From: Metabacillus litoralis
Lineage (GTDB): Bacteria; Bacillota; Bacilli; Bacillales; Bacillaceae
Direction: 5' to 3'
DNA: 64,000 bases
NCBI RefSeq assembly: GCF_003667825.1
Contig: NZ_CP033043.1
Span: forward strand, 3,908,001-3,972,000
How positions within the stretch are numbered: position 1 is the first letter of the stretch; every line of letters begins with the position of its first letter. Both the position numbers and the translations under genes were made by a program. This document shows positions 29,388-39,722 of the stretch, piece after piece. The notes beneath the pieces are model-generated. The model was not told where the DNA came from. It was given only the letters and a program-made list of their open reading frames with translations, and ran no database searches.

Positions 29388-30530
29388 TTATTTTTCTTTC
29401 ACTAAATGCTTGCCTATCACAATTCGTTGTATTTCACTTGTACCTTCGTAAATTTCACAAACCTTTGCATCCCGGAAATACCGCTCCACTGGGTAATCCT
29501 TTGTATAGCCATATCCTCCAAAGATTTGAATCGCCTCTGTGGTAACCTCCATGGCTGTTTTTGAAGCAAATAGCTTTGCCATCGCAGCCTGCTTGCCACA
29601 TGGAAGTCCTTGTTCCTTTAACCATGCAGCTTGATAAACTAATAGCTTTGCAGCTTCCACATTTGTTGCCATATCCGCAAGCTTAAAGGAAATCCCTTGC
29701 TGTGCAGCGATTGGCTTGCCAAACTGCTTGCGTTCCTCTGCATAGGCTGTTGCCTTCTCTAGCGCAGCCTCGGCAATCCCAAGTGCTTGAGCAGCAATGC
29801 CAATTCGGCCTCCATCAAGATTGGCCATCGCAAGCTTAAAGCCTTCTCCCTCGTTCCCTAGAAGGTTTTCAAGCGGAACTCTAGCATTTTCAAAAATTAA
29901 CTCCGTTGTTCTTGATCCGTTTAAGCCCATTTTGTGTTCATCTTTTCCGATAAAAAAGCCCGGTGTTCCTTTTTCAACAATGAATGCCGATATGCCGCTG
30001 CTTCCTTTGTCCTCGCTTGTTCGAGCAAAAACAATATATATGTCCGCTTCACCACCATTTGTAATGAATACCTTTGATCCATTTAATAAATAGTGATCAT
30101 CCTTTTTAATGGCCTTTGTTTTCATGCTTGCCGCGTCAGATCCGGAGCTTGGTTCTGTTAAACAAAAAGCTCCTAGACGCTCTCCTGTTGCAAGTTTTTT
30201 TACATAGTTGTTTTTTTGCTTTTCATTGCCAAACATTAAAATTGGATAGGTTGCAACAGATGTGTGAACAGATAAAATAACAGCTACTGTCGCACTTACT
30301 TTGGCTATTTCATGAATAGCCATAATATAAGAGGTGTAGTCCATGTTCGCCCCGTCATATTCGGTCGGAATTGGAATCCCCATTAAACCAAGTTCCGCCA
30401 TCTTTTGAAGAACGGCAGATGGAAATACCCCTTTTTCCATCTCTTCCACAAATGGCTCAATTTCTGCTTTTGCAAATTCACGTATCATTTTTTGCATCAT
30501 TACTTGCTCTTCTGTAAAATGTAGATTCAC
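29388..30530 (-). CDS. mmgC: Acyl-CoA dehydrogenase (MmgC-like)
   Basis: A second acyl-CoA dehydrogenase, 380 aa, clearly paralogous to the next gene ([46 protein letters not shown]). The start is placed at a GTG (30530) preceded by AAAGGGG; an in-frame extension to 30626 would overlap mmgB and add 32 residues not seen in the family. The order thiolase, hydroxyacyl-CoA dehydrogenase, acyl-CoA dehydrogenase matches mmgA-mmgB-mmgC of B. subtilis. Chain-length preference cannot be read from sequence. Confidence 0.88.
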   Translation of the reverse strand: MNLHFTEEQVMMQKMIREFAKAEIEPFVEEMEKGVFPSAVLQKMAELGLMGIPIPTEYDGANMDYTSYIMAIHEIAKVSATVAVILSVHTSVATYPILMFGNEKQKNNYVKKLATGERLGAFCLTEPSSGSDAASMKTKAIKKDDHYLLNGSKVFITNGGEADIYIVFARTSEDKGSSGISAFIVEKGTPGFFIGKDEHKMGLNGSRTTELIFENARVPLENLLGNEGEGFKLAMANLDGGRIGIAAQALGIAEAALEKATAYAEERKQFGKPIAAQQGISFKLADMATNVEAAKLLVYQAAWLKEQGLPCGKQAAMAKLFASKTAMEVTTEAIQIFGGYGYTKDYPVERYFRDAKVCEIYEGTSEIQRIVIGKHLVKEK

Positions 30531-30585
30531 TTGATGCCCACCCCTTTGGTCATTGCAAAATGAAAACCCTATGTTTCTACTGAAA

Positions 30586-31437
30586 TTAGGAATACTGATA
30601 AAACCCTCTACCAGATTTTTTCCCAAGCCAGCCTGCTTTTACATATTTACGTAGCAATGGACATGGGCGATATTTATCATCACCAAAGCCTTCATGAAGT
30701 GTTTCCATAATGTATAAGCATGTGTCCAATCCGATAAAATCTGCCAAAGTTAACGGACCCATTGGATGGTTCATCCCAAGCTTCATTACTTCATCAACTG
30801 CTTCCGGCTCTGCCACTCCTTCATACACAGTAAAAATTGCTTCATTGATCATCGGCATTAAAATGCGGTTGGAAACGAAGCCAGGGAAATCATTCACCTC
30901 AACAGGTGTTTTATTTAATTTTTTCGTAAGATCTTCAATTTGCTGATAAACTTCATCAGATGTAGCAAGACCGCGGATAATTTCAACGAGTTTCATCACA
31001 GGAACAGGATTCATAAAATGCATGCCGATTACGCGATCGGGCCTGTTAGTAGCTGCGGCAATTTCTGTAATTGGTAAGGATGAGGTGTTAGTTGCCAAAA
31101 TAACCTGCTCTGGAGCAAGAGTATCGAGTTGCTGGAATAGTGTTGTTTTCACTTCCATTTTTTCAATCACAGCCTCGATAATGAAATCAACTTCTTTCGC
31201 ATCTTCAATGGAAACGGAAGGGATGAGTCGCTTTAGCGTTTCATCTTTGTCCTGCTCGGAAAGCTTTCCTTTTTCCACCTGTCTTTGTAATTGCTTTTGA
31301 ATGGAAGTTAAACCTTTTTCGATGATTTCCTGTTTCATGTCATGAAGGACAACTTGAAATCCAGCCATGGCACACACTTGGGCAATGCCGGAGCCCATTT
31401 GTCCGGCACCGATTACCATGATTTTTTGAATGCTCAT
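30586..31437 (-). CDS. mmgB: 3-hydroxybutyryl-CoA dehydrogenase (MmgB-like)
   Basis: A 283-residue NAD(P)-dependent 3-hydroxyacyl-CoA dehydrogenase. Rossmann motif [21 protein letters not shown] at the N-terminus (shown in part: [10 protein letters not shown]), [18 protein letters not shown] with the catalytic histidine, and [15 protein letters not shown] with the C-terminal dimer domain. It uses the thiolase encoded upstream and may supply or consume acetoacetyl-CoA. GGAGG precedes the ATG. Confidence 0.93.
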   Translation of the reverse strand: MSIQKIMVIGAGQMGSGIAQVCAMAGFQVVLHDMKQEIIEKGLTSIQKQLQRQVEKGKLSEQDKDETLKRLIPSVSIEDAKEVDFIIEAVIEKMEVKTTLFQQLDTLAPEQVILATNTSSLPITEIAAATNRPDRVIGMHFMNPVPVMKLVEIIRGLATSDEVYQQIEDLTKKLNKTPVEVNDFPGFVSNRILMPMINEAIFTVYEGVAEPEAVDEVMKLGMNHPMGPLTLADFIGLDTCLYIMETLHEGFGDDKYRPCPLLRKYVKAGWLGKKSGRGFYQYS

Positions 31438-31582
31438 ATGGGGCCTCCTCTTTAAATTTGGATTGTTTTCTATACGTTTTATCTAACGGAAATCTAGTTT
31501 TTAATTCTGTTTTGCGCGCTGAGGTGAGAGGTCAGAGGTGAGATTTGAGGCAATCGGGGAGTGCCCGATTGCACTATTAAAG

Positions 31583-32761
31583 TTAGACCTCAATCATGAT
31601 GGCATCGCCTTGGCCGCCGCCGCTGCAGATGGCTGCAATGCCGATTCCGCCGCCTCTGCGCTTTAATTCATGAATTAAGGTGATGAGAATTCTTGCTCCA
31701 CTTGCACCGATTGGGTGGCCGATTGCAACGGCACCACCGTTTACGTTTACCTTTTCTGGATCAAGACCCGCAATTTGGTTTGCGGCTAATGCAACGGTTG
31801 CAAATGCTTCATTAATTTCAAATAAATCAATATCTTCAACCGTTTTGCCTGTTTTGCTTAATAACTCATTAATGACAAGTCCCGGTGTTTTAGGAAAGTC
31901 TTCAGCTTCAACAGCAATGGCTGTATGAGCGAGAATTGTTGCGAGAGGCTCTCTTCCTTCACTTTTCGCTCTTTCATCACTCATTAGCACAAGAGCTGCT
32001 GCTCCGTCATTAATTCCTGGGGCATTACCTGCTGTGATCGTTCCATCATGATCAAAAACAGGGTTTAGCTTTGCTAATCTTTCTAGTGATGTGTCTTTAC
32101 GTGGTGCTTCATCTTTGTCGACCACAATTGGGTCTCCTTTACGCTGTAGTACTTCAACAGCAACTATTTCTTCACCTAAAATTCCCGCTTCCTGAGCAGC
32201 AACCGTGCGCTGATGGCTTCTTAATGCCCACTCATCCTGCTGTTGTCGTGTGATTTCAAGCTCTTTTGATGTGCTGTTACCGTATGTGCCCATGTGAACA
32301 CCAGTAAAGCTACATGTTAATCCATCATGAATCATTAAATCCTTCACAGCATGATCACCCATACGAAGTCCCCATCTTGCTTTTGGCATCATATAGGGTG
32401 CATTGCTCATTGATTCCATGCCTCCGGCTACAATCACTTCCTCGTCTCCGGCACGAATGATTTGATCTGCCATTGTGACGCTTCTTAGTCCAGATGCACA
32501 AACCTTATTTACTGTTTCTGTTTTTACATTCCATGGCAGGTTTGCCGCACGGGCCGCTTGACGTGATGGAATTTGCCCTTGTCCTCCTTGTAGAACATTT
32601 CCGATAATCACTTCTTGGACATCTTCAGGCTGAACACTTGCTCTTGTTAACGCCTCCTTTATGGCGATTCCCCCAAGCTCTGACGCTGTTAATGTTGAAA
32701 GAGCTCCACCAAACTTCCCCACAGGTGTTCTGACTCCACTTAAAATAACGGTTTTTGCCAT
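31583..32761 (-). CDS. mmgA: Acetyl-CoA C-acetyltransferase (thiolase, MmgA-like)
   Basis: A 392-residue thiolase with the acylated cysteine in [11 protein letters not shown] (about C89), the histidine in [17 protein letters not shown] and the second cysteine in [12 protein letters not shown]. It condenses or cleaves acetoacetyl-CoA. A hairpin separates it from fadF upstream. GGGGAGAGG precedes the ATG. Confidence 0.95.
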   Translation of the reverse strand: MAKTVILSGVRTPVGKFGGALSTLTASELGGIAIKEALTRASVQPEDVQEVIIGNVLQGGQGQIPSRQAARAANLPWNVKTETVNKVCASGLRSVTMADQIIRAGDEEVIVAGGMESMSNAPYMMPKARWGLRMGDHAVKDLMIHDGLTCSFTGVHMGTYGNSTSKELEITRQQQDEWALRSHQRTVAAQEAGILGEEIVAVEVLQRKGDPIVVDKDEAPRKDTSLERLAKLNPVFDHDGTITAGNAPGINDGAAALVLMSDERAKSEGREPLATILAHTAIAVEAEDFPKTPGLVINELLSKTGKTVEDIDLFEINEAFATVALAANQIAGLDPEKVNVNGGAVAIGHPIGASGARILITLIHELKRRGGGIGIAAICSGGGQGDAIMIEV

Positions 32762-32850
32762 GTTCCTCTCCCCTTTGCAATGTATGTAATTTAGATTAGT
32801 AAACGCTTACAAATAGCGACTGAACGCTCGCTCAATTTTTCTTCAGAGAT

Positions 32851-32873
32851 AAAGAGGGGAATTTCCCCTCTTT
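32851..32873. terminator. Hairpin between fadF and the thiolase gene
   Basis: A 10-bp perfect stem AAAGAGGGGA / TCCCCTCTTT with a 3-nt loop. On the minus strand it ends in TTTATC, so termination is possible but weak; it could reduce expression of the mmg genes relative to fadF. Confidence 0.55.
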
Positions 32874-32903
32874 CCATTTTATCTTACTTTTCTTTGAAAA
32901 TGA

Positions 32904-35012
32904 CTATGAAACTAGCTCTTTTTGTTCGCCAAATATCGACTTTTCTAGAAGCTCAGCAACATCATATGTGCTAACCGTTTCTTCTACTTCTTTTGCTTTT
33001 GTTCCATCACTTAACATCGTTAAGCAATACGGACAGCCTGAGCTAATCACTGATGGATTCACAGCTAATGCTTGCTCTGTTCTCGCAACGTTAATGCGGC
33101 TTCCTGTATCTTCTTCTGTCCACATTAAGCCTCCACCAGCTCCACAGCACATTCCTTTTTCACGATTACGCTCCATTTCAATGAGCTTCACACCAGGAAT
33201 TGCTTTTAAAATATTTCGTGGTGCATCATACACTTCATTGTATCTTCCTAGGTAACAAGAATCGTGGAATGTAATGGTTTCATTAACAGGAAGGCTTGGT
33301 TTCAGTCTTCCAGAAGCCACTAGCTCTGCAAGCAACTCTGTATGGTGATAAACCTCTGCTTCTAACCCGAAATCCGGGTATTCATTTTTAAAGATATTAT
33401 AAGCATGTGGGTCGATTGTGACGATCTTTTTCACATCATTTTTCACAAACTCATCAATATTTTTCGTTGCAAGCTCCTGGAATAAAAATTCATTCCCAAG
33501 GCGACGCGGTGTATCTCCTGAGTTTTTCTCTTTGTTACCCAGAATTGCAAATGTAACGCCAGCTTCGTTAAGAAGCTTCGCAAAAGATAAGGCGATTTTC
33601 TGACTGCGATTATCATAAGAGCCCATTGAGCCAACCCAGAATAGGTATTCAAACTCTTCTCCTGCCTTGCTCATTTCTTTTACCGTTGGAACGTGTACAT
33701 CCTCGCGTGCTTCACGCCATGTTTCACGCTCTTTACGGTTAAGTCCCCAAGGGTTTCCTTGGCGTTCAATGTTTGTCATTGCACGCTGAGCATCTGCATC
33801 CATTTTTCCTTCTGTTAGCACTAAATAACGACGCATATCAATGATTTTATCAACATGCTCATTCATAACTGGACATTGATCTTCACAGTTACGGCAAGTT
33901 GTACATGCCCAAATTTCTTCTTCTGTAATAACATCACCAATTAATGAAGCACTATAGCCCGTTGCTGCCGTTTCTTGTGCACCTGAGCTTGCTGCCATCA
34001 TCGCAATTTGATTTCCCTTTGTGCCACTGAATGCTACAGCCGGCACCCATGGTTGTTTTTGTGTAACAGCTGCTCCTGTAAAGGTTAAATGGTCACGTAG
34101 CTTAATAATTAGGTCCATCGGAGAAAGAATTTTCCCTGTCCCTGTTGCCGGACACATATTTGTACAGCGTCCACACTCAACACATGCATATAAATCAATT
34201 AGCTGTGGTTGTGTAAAGTCTTCAATTTTGCCAACCCCAAATGATTCCTGTGTTTCATCTTCGAAATCAATTTTTTCAAGCTTTCCAGGGTTTGATGTAC
34301 GGTTAAAATACACATTCGCAGGACCTGCAATTAAATGCGCATGCTTTGATTGTGGTACATACACTAAGAAAGTTAATAAGAAAAGTAAATGGATCCACCA
34401 TGCAATATAGAAAATAACGATTGATCCTGTTTCTCCTACAAAGCTAAGTAAAAAAGCAAATGATGAAGCAAGTGGCTCAGACCATGTTAAATCATGATCA
34501 TGCCAGATCAATCCCATTCCATTTCCGAGCAATACTGATAGCATTAAGCCACCAATAAAAAGTAATACTAGTCCTGATTTAAAGCCTCGTTTTAAGCGAA
34601 CAAGCTTTTCCACATAACGACGGTGAAACGCCCAAACTACAGCAACCAATATCATAAAAGTAATAATTTCTTGGAAAAACGTAAACGCCGGATACAGCGG
34701 TCCAAGCGGCAGATGTGCACCAGGTACTAAGCCTTTAATAATAAAATCAATGGCTCCAAATTGAACAAGAATAAAGCCATAGAAAAACATCACGTGAATG
34801 ATCCCACTCTTTTTATCCTTTAAGAGCTTTTTCTGTCCAAACACATTCACCCATATTTTTTCTAATCTTTCCTTTACCTTCCCATCAAATTCGACCTTTT
34901 TGCCTAGCTTAATATAAGCCATTCTTGTACGAATTAAGTAGATGAAAAGATGGACTGCGTAAGCGGTTACAATTAAAAATGCAACTAAATTTACCCAAAG
35001 TAATGCGCCCAT
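32904..35012 (-). CDS. fadF: Membrane Fe-S oxidoreductase FadF
   Basis: A 702-residue protein with an N-terminal membrane part (about five helices, NarI/cytochrome-b-like, to residue 260), two 4Fe-4S motifs (CVECGRCTNMCP and CTTCRNCEDQCP) and two CCG-type heterodisulfide-reductase domains (HDSCYLGRYN, GMCCGAGGG). It is equivalent to B. subtilis FadF (YwjF) of the FadR regulon and probably takes electrons from ETF and reduces quinone during beta-oxidation. Start 35012 follows GGGGGAAA; a longer reading to 35063 is not supported. Confidence 0.92.
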   Translation of the reverse strand: MGALLWVNLVAFLIVTAYAVHLFIYLIRTRMAYIKLGKKVEFDGKVKERLEKIWVNVFGQKKLLKDKKSGIIHVMFFYGFILVQFGAIDFIIKGLVPGAHLPLGPLYPAFTFFQEIITFMILVAVVWAFHRRYVEKLVRLKRGFKSGLVLLFIGGLMLSVLLGNGMGLIWHDHDLTWSEPLASSFAFLLSFVGETGSIVIFYIAWWIHLLFLLTFLVYVPQSKHAHLIAGPANVYFNRTSNPGKLEKIDFEDETQESFGVGKIEDFTQPQLIDLYACVECGRCTNMCPATGTGKILSPMDLIIKLRDHLTFTGAAVTQKQPWVPAVAFSGTKGNQIAMMAASSGAQETAATGYSASLIGDVITEEEIWACTTCRNCEDQCPVMNEHVDKIIDMRRYLVLTEGKMDADAQRAMTNIERQGNPWGLNRKERETWREAREDVHVPTVKEMSKAGEEFEYLFWVGSMGSYDNRSQKIALSFAKLLNEAGVTFAILGNKEKNSGDTPRRLGNEFLFQELATKNIDEFVKNDVKKIVTIDPHAYNIFKNEYPDFGLEAEVYHHTELLAELVASGRLKPSLPVNETITFHDSCYLGRYNEVYDAPRNILKAIPGVKLIEMERNREKGMCCGAGGGLMWTEEDTGSRINVARTEQALAVNPSVISSGCPYCLTMLSDGTKAKEVEETVSTYDVAELLEKSIFGEQKELVS

Positions 35013-35114
35013 GTTGTTTCCCCCAATCTCCCAATTGTTACGGTCTGTTTTTCCCCTTTGCACAACAGTCTGTTTCTCGTTTTCTGAATTTACTTATATC
35101 TCTATGATAATAAA

Positions 35115-35128
35115 TGAATGAGCATTCA
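35115..35128. promoter_or_regulatory. FadR-like operator upstream of fadF
   Basis: TGAATGAGCATTCA is palindromic except for the two central bases and shares the TGAATGA...CATTCA halves of the B. subtilis FadR box. It lies about 100 bp upstream of fadF, at a position suited to repression released by long-chain acyl-CoA. Confidence 0.6.
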
Positions 35129-35261
35129 GTCAATAATTTTTTGAGTGGATTTATAAATGGTGGTTGTACAATGTATTCCCGAGCTTTTTAAATATGCTTT
35201 AAAAATCCTTAAACTTATTTGGTTTATACGATGTTTTAGTGAATGGTTGAGATTTCCGCTA

Positions 35262-35341
35262 TAGATTGTTCGCTTTCCGCGGGGAGTGCGGTGAGCCGCC
35301 TCGACGCTCGCGTCTGCGGGGTCTCGCACCTTTCGCTACAA
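35262..35341. repeat. Dispersed Bacillus intergenic repeat, shortened copy
   Basis: Shares TTCGCTTTCCGCGG and CTGCGGGGTCTCGCACC blocks with the copies at 35-165 and around the IS. It lacks the CTCCCGCAGGAGTC block and the right terminal TTCCGCTCC. It lies between the divergent fadF and clsB genes. Confidence 0.7.
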
Positions 35342-35469
35342 TTAACTATAAGAAGTTTTACGTCTAGTATCTAATTACATAAAAACAGGTAAAAACGCTC
35401 AAAATAAATAGAACTTGCTGATAACTTTTTACCCTTTCCATAATATATATGCTGCTAGGAGGATGGCGT

Positions 35470-36672
35470 TTGAACATCGTATTCATTATTTGCTTTGTCA
35501 TAGTGGCAATTATCTGCTGGTGGACGATTGATTATCACCTTGGTAGAAGAAATCACCTTGCAACATCAAAGTATACGCAATTTCCTCAACGTAAAAGTGA
35601 TATTACCCTTATTACAGATGGAGATACTTTATATAAAGATCTTTTTGAGAGCATTAAAAATAGTACAAAAAGTATCCATGTGCTATTCTTCATTGTGAAA
35701 AATGATGAAATCAGTCATGAGTTTTTAACGATTTTGGGTGAGAAAGCAAGGCAAGGTGTCGAAGTGCGCCTTTTACTTGATTATGTAGGCAGCTCAAAGC
35801 TGACGAAAAAAAGGATTCAACATCTAAAAGACAATGGTGTTCGTTTTGCTTTTACTCATAAACCTAAGTTTCCTTACCTTTTTTATACAACGCAAGCAAG
35901 GAATCATCGGAAAATAACCGTTTTAGATGGTAAAATTTCTTATTTAGGTGGCTTTAATATTGGAAAAGAATATCTTGGGAACGATCCAAAGCTAGGATAC
36001 TGGAGAGATTTTCACCTGAAAATCACCGGAGAAGGCACGGCCGATTTACAGGAGCAATTTTTAAAGGACTGGTATGATTCTACTGGTGAAAACGATGTAG
36101 ATAATCCCCAGTACTATCCTAACCAGCCACTTGGAAAGAGTGAGCATATGTTCATCTCTACATATGGAGAAAATCTTGAAAAGCATTTCATTTCGTTCAT
36201 TAGGGATGCTAAGCAAGACATTTTAATTTGCTCGCCCTATTTCATTCCGGGAAAAGTTATTTTGGATGAGCTTTTAGCTGCTCTATCAAGGGGCGTACGT
36301 GTCCGAATTATGGTGCCGATGCGAAAGGATCATCCGCTTGTAAAAGAAGCTTCTTTCCCATACTTTGGTCCCCTACTCCTTGCAGGCTGTGAAATTCACC
36401 AGTATTATCATGGCTTTTTTCACGCAAAGATGATTATGATTGACGATCATCTTTGTGACATTGGAACAGCAAACTTTGATAAAAGAAGCTTTTATTTAAA
36501 CGATGAAATGAACTGCCTCATATATGACCGTGAATTTATTCAAGAGGTAAAAAAATTTGTTCAAGGTGATTTGGGTCGTTCAGAGCTGTTAACCTATCAG
36601 GCCTATCAGAAGAGATCTCTTTTTGAAAAAGGAAAAGAAAGGTTTGCAACATTAGTGTCGCATTTTTTGTAA
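35470..36672 (+). CDS. clsB: Phospholipase D-family cardiolipin synthase (YwjE/ClsB)
   Basis: A membrane protein of 400 aa with one N-terminal helix (IVFIICFVIVAIICWW) and two PLD domains. The HKD motifs are HRKITVLDG and HAKMIMIDDHLCDIGTANFD. It matches B. subtilis YwjE (ClsB), which condenses phosphatidylglycerol to cardiolipin. TTG at 35470 is chosen because AGGAGG ends 7 bases upstream; the ATG at 35449 lies before that ribosome site. Confidence 0.9.
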   Translation: MNIVFIICFVIVAIICWWTIDYHLGRRNHLATSKYTQFPQRKSDITLITDGDTLYKDLFESIKNSTKSIHVLFFIVKNDEISHEFLTILGEKARQGVEVRLLLDYVGSSKLTKKRIQHLKDNGVRFAFTHKPKFPYLFYTTQARNHRKITVLDGKISYLGGFNIGKEYLGNDPKLGYWRDFHLKITGEGTADLQEQFLKDWYDSTGENDVDNPQYYPNQPLGKSEHMFISTYGENLEKHFISFIRDAKQDILICSPYFIPGKVILDELLAALSRGVRVRIMVPMRKDHPLVKEASFPYFGPLLLAGCEIHQYYHGFFHAKMIMIDDHLCDIGTANFDKRSFYLNDEMNCLIYDREFIQEVKKFVQGDLGRSELLTYQAYQKRSLFEKGKERFATLVSHFL

Positions 36673-36751
36673 TCTTATTGGAGTACAGGGTGTGGAATCT
36701 TGTAGGCTCTCTGGCTCCGAAATAGTATGACTTTAGAACGGGAGGGAGATC

Positions 36752-37708
36752 ATGATTATTCGGTTCGGCTATGTGTCACATGCTCTTTCTCTATGGGATT
36801 GTTCACCAGCCAAAACATTAACATTCACGAGATGGAAAAAGCTCGAAGAACAGGAACGACACGAGCAACTTTTATATGTAACGAAACAAAATCTGGAACA
36901 TACTTTACGGATGATGCACTATAATATTGCCCATGAAATAATGGTATACCGAATGTCATCATCAATTGTCCCACTAGCTACCCATCCTGAGGTGCTATGG
37001 GATTATAAAACACCATTTAAGGATTTGCTCACTGAAATTGGAGATTTGGTTAAAAAGTATAAGCTTCGGACGAGTTTTCATCCAAATCAGTTTACACTGT
37101 TTACAAGCGATAAAAAGCATATTACAGAAAATGCAGTTGGTGATATGACCTATCATTATGATTTATTGGATGCGATGGGACTTGCTGATGAAGCCATTAT
37201 TAACATTCATGTTGGCGGGGCTTACGGTGACAAAACTAAGGCTACAGAACGTTTTCATCATAATATTAAGAAACTGCCAACACATATAAAAAAGCGAATG
37301 ACTCTAGAAAATGATGATAAAACCTATACAACATCAGAAACATTGGCCATTTGTCAAAAGGAGCAGATTCCCCTTTTATTTGATTATCATCATTACATGG
37401 CTAATAAAGACGATGATGAAAATTTTTTAGAACTGCTTCCTACTATTTTTACTACATGGGATTGGGTCGGAATACACCCAAAAATACATGTTTCCTCCCC
37501 AAAATCTGAGAAGGAATTTCGCAGTCATGCGGATTATGTTGATGTTGAGTTTTTAATGCCTCTATTAAAGGGGTTAAAAGAATTGAATGTTGACGTTGAT
37601 TTGATGATTGAAGCAAAGCAAAAGGATAAAGCAGCATTGAAGCTTTGTGAGGATGTTGCGAAGATTAGAGGAGTTAAGCGGATTGGTGGCGCTACTATAG
37701 AATGGTAG
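36752..37708 (+). CDS. uvsE: UV DNA damage endonuclease UvsE
   Basis: A 318-residue TIM-barrel endonuclease that nicks 5' to UV photoproducts, giving an alternative excision repair route. Motifs: [21 protein letters not shown] in outline, [14 protein letters not shown] [45 protein letters not shown] and [12 protein letters not shown], with the metal ligands Glu/His/Asp of the family. GGGAGG precedes the ATG. It follows clsB by 79 bp, as ywjD follows ywjE in B. subtilis. Confidence 0.93.
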   Translation: MIIRFGYVSHALSLWDCSPAKTLTFTRWKKLEEQERHEQLLYVTKQNLEHTLRMMHYNIAHEIMVYRMSSSIVPLATHPEVLWDYKTPFKDLLTEIGDLVKKYKLRTSFHPNQFTLFTSDKKHITENAVGDMTYHYDLLDAMGLADEAIINIHVGGAYGDKTKATERFHHNIKKLPTHIKKRMTLENDDKTYTTSETLAICQKEQIPLLFDYHHYMANKDDDENFLELLPTIFTTWDWVGIHPKIHVSSPKSEKEFRSHADYVDVEFLMPLLKGLKELNVDVDLMIEAKQKDKAALKLCEDVAKIRGVKRIGGATIEW

Positions 37709-37728
37709 TGCCATTTTCCTATTATAAA

Positions 37729-37742
37729 TGGTAACGTTTTCA
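37729..37742. promoter_or_regulatory. cre-like site 1 upstream of beta-amylase
   Basis: TGGTAACGTTTTCA, reverse TGAAAACGTTACCA, one mismatch to the cre consensus. A second cre-like TGTAAGCGTTTAAA (one mismatch) is at 37837-37850, 33 bp before the start codon. Confidence 0.55.
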
Positions 37743-37804
37743 CTTGATTTATAGGATGGATCTGGGTTATTCTTTATTCTACAGCGGTGCACTTACATTT
37801 ACTT

Positions 37805-37824
37805 TTGTGCAATCGGTTGCACAA
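37805..37824. promoter_or_regulatory. LacI/MalR-type operator upstream of beta-amylase
   Basis: TTGTGCAATCGGTTGCACAA is a palindrome with 8-bp perfect arms and a central CG, the form of operators bound by maltose-type LacI regulators in Firmicutes. No matching regulator gene lies nearby; the LacI protein of this window has a different motif. Confidence 0.6.
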
Positions 37825-37882
37825 TCTAAGTAATTATGTAAGCGTTTAAACTAAACTGTTGTACAACAAAGGAGGATGTTAT

Positions 37883-39541
37883 ATGTGTCATTTTTTCAAA
37901 AGGTTTGGAATTAGCTTACTCATTATTCTACTCACCGTTTCTTCTCTCTTTTCAACCTCTGCAAGCGCAGACATCAAGTCAGATTATAAAACATACGTCA
38001 TGGCACCACTTACAAAAATCACGAACTGGAGTGACTTTGCAAAGCAGTTAGCTACTTTAAAAAACAATGGGGTATATGCTTTAACAACTGATGTTTGGTG
38101 GGGTGATGTTGAAAAAAACGGCAACAATCAATTTGATTGGTCTTATTATCGTCAATATGCACAGACTGTAAGGGAATCTGGACTTAAATGGGTTCCGATC
38201 ATCTCCACACACCAATGTGGCGGCAATGTTGGTGATGATTGCAATATTCCGATACCAAGCTGGGTTTGGAATTTAGCCTCAACTGATACACTTACTCATA
38301 AATCCGAAACCGGCTATGTGAGCAGAGAGACATTATCTCCATGGGCATCAGGTGTCGTCTCAACACAATACGATGAGTTATATGAATCATTTGCGCAGAA
38401 CTTTTCAGACTATAAAGATATTATTATTAAAATCTACTTAAGTGGTGGACCTGCAGGGGAATTAAGATTTCCATCTTATGTATCAAACGACGGATGGTCT
38501 TATCCCTCAAGAGGAAAACTGCAAGCATATACAGAAACAGCGAAAAGTGACTTCCGAACATATATGCAAGCTAAATATAGTACTTTAACAAACTTAAACA
38601 CTGCTTGGAAAACAAATCTTACTTCATGGACTCAGGTAAACCCACCTTCAGATGGAGATAACTTCTTCTCTTCAGGTGCAGCGTATAATAGCCAATATGG
38701 AAAAGATTTTATGACTTGGTATCAAAATGTTTTAATTAAACATCTTAACCTAATTAGTCAGAAGGCTCATGAAAATTTTGATGCTACATTTGGTGTTCCG
38801 GTCGGCGCTAAAATTGCCGGAATTCATTGGAAAATGAATGACCCTTCTATGCCACATGCATCTGAATACTCAGCAGGATATTACAATTATGCAAGCATAC
38901 TTGATCAATTTAAAGCTAGTAATCTACATCTTACTTTTACATGTTTAGAGATGGACAACAGTCAAGAATTTACAAGTCCATATTACTCAGCACCAAAAGC
39001 ACTTGTTACTCAAATTGCGAATTTAGCGACACAAAGAGGAATCGTACTTAACGGCGAAAATGCACTGGCAATCTCTAGCTCTGATGCCAGCTATAGTGAG
39101 TCCCGCTACCGAAATACCGCACAGCATTTATTCAATGAAGGCTTCAGCGGATTCACTCTGCTTCGTTTAGCAAATGTCGTTCAATCTAATGGCACAAAAA
39201 CAGCTGAAATGGACCGATTCCGAGATATTTTAGCTCTACAGCCGATTAAAGTTGAATTTATCGTTAAAAATGCTCCTACTGCATACGGTGATACCGTTTA
39301 TGTAACAGGAAACCGTTGGGAAATGGGCATGTGGAATAACCCAGATGGAGACATGATCAAACTTACTTGGGATAACACAAATAAAGACTGGCGCGGAACA
39401 GCAACTATCGCAGCGAATCGTTACTATGAATTTAAAGCGGTGATCGTCGGCTCAAATGGAAGTCCAAAAGCATGGGAGCCTAATGGTAACAATACTTGGT
39501 CTACGCCAAATGTGAGTTCGAATTATACGATTCAGTGGTAG
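37883..39541 (+). CDS. Secreted beta-amylase (GH14) with starch-binding domain
   Basis: A 552-residue exo-enzyme that releases maltose from starch. Signal peptide 1-29 (ends ASASA), GH14 barrel (about 32-450) with LTTDVWWGDVE, the acid in GGPAGELRFPSY and the base region LNGENAL, then a C-terminal CBM20 (about 455-552, VEFIVKNAPTAYGDTVYVTG, ending NYTIQW). The start follows AAAGGAGGATGTTAT; an upstream TTG at 37859 lies before the ribosome site. It stands alone with its own control sites and a terminator at 39555-39600, so it was likely acquired as a cassette. Confidence 0.94.
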   Translation: MCHFFKRFGISLLIILLTVSSLFSTSASADIKSDYKTYVMAPLTKITNWSDFAKQLATLKNNGVYALTTDVWWGDVEKNGNNQFDWSYYRQYAQTVRESGLKWVPIISTHQCGGNVGDDCNIPIPSWVWNLASTDTLTHKSETGYVSRETLSPWASGVVSTQYDELYESFAQNFSDYKDIIIKIYLSGGPAGELRFPSYVSNDGWSYPSRGKLQAYTETAKSDFRTYMQAKYSTLTNLNTAWKTNLTSWTQVNPPSDGDNFFSSGAAYNSQYGKDFMTWYQNVLIKHLNLISQKAHENFDATFGVPVGAKIAGIHWKMNDPSMPHASEYSAGYYNYASILDQFKASNLHLTFTCLEMDNSQEFTSPYYSAPKALVTQIANLATQRGIVLNGENALAISSSDASYSESRYRNTAQHLFNEGFSGFTLLRLANVVQSNGTKTAEMDRFRDILALQPIKVEFIVKNAPTAYGDTVYVTGNRWEMGMWNNPDGDMIKLTWDNTNKDWRGTATIAANRYYEFKAVIVGSNGSPKAWEPNGNNTWSTPNVSSNYTIQW

Positions 39542-39554
39542 GAAGAAGAGTGAA

Positions 39555-39600
39555 TCTCCTCGGTTTAGGTTTAGGCAAACTGAGGGGGTTTTTTTGTTTT
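39555..39600 (+). terminator. Terminator of the beta-amylase gene
   Basis: Stem CCTCGGTTT (39558-39566) / AAACTGAGG (39577-39585) with one G-T pair, followed by GGGTTTTTTTGTTTT. Confidence 0.85.
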
Positions 39601-39722
39601 GGAGGGTGGCGAGGCTGGTGTTGGGGAGTTTTATGAATGAACTGCACTTTTAAATGGGAGAAACTTAGGCTACTTTGGGTTTTTCATTGTATTTTTCAGT
39701 GCTGCCGGAACTGGAATCAGGC

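Noticed and set aside
31550..31572. Hairpin GCAATCGGG / CCCGATTGC between mmgA and mmgB
   Set aside because: No T run follows in the transcribed direction, so it is not called a terminator.
35126..35329. 67-aa ORF upstream of fadF
   Set aside because: It runs through a dispersed repeat and the FadR-like operator and has no ribosome site.
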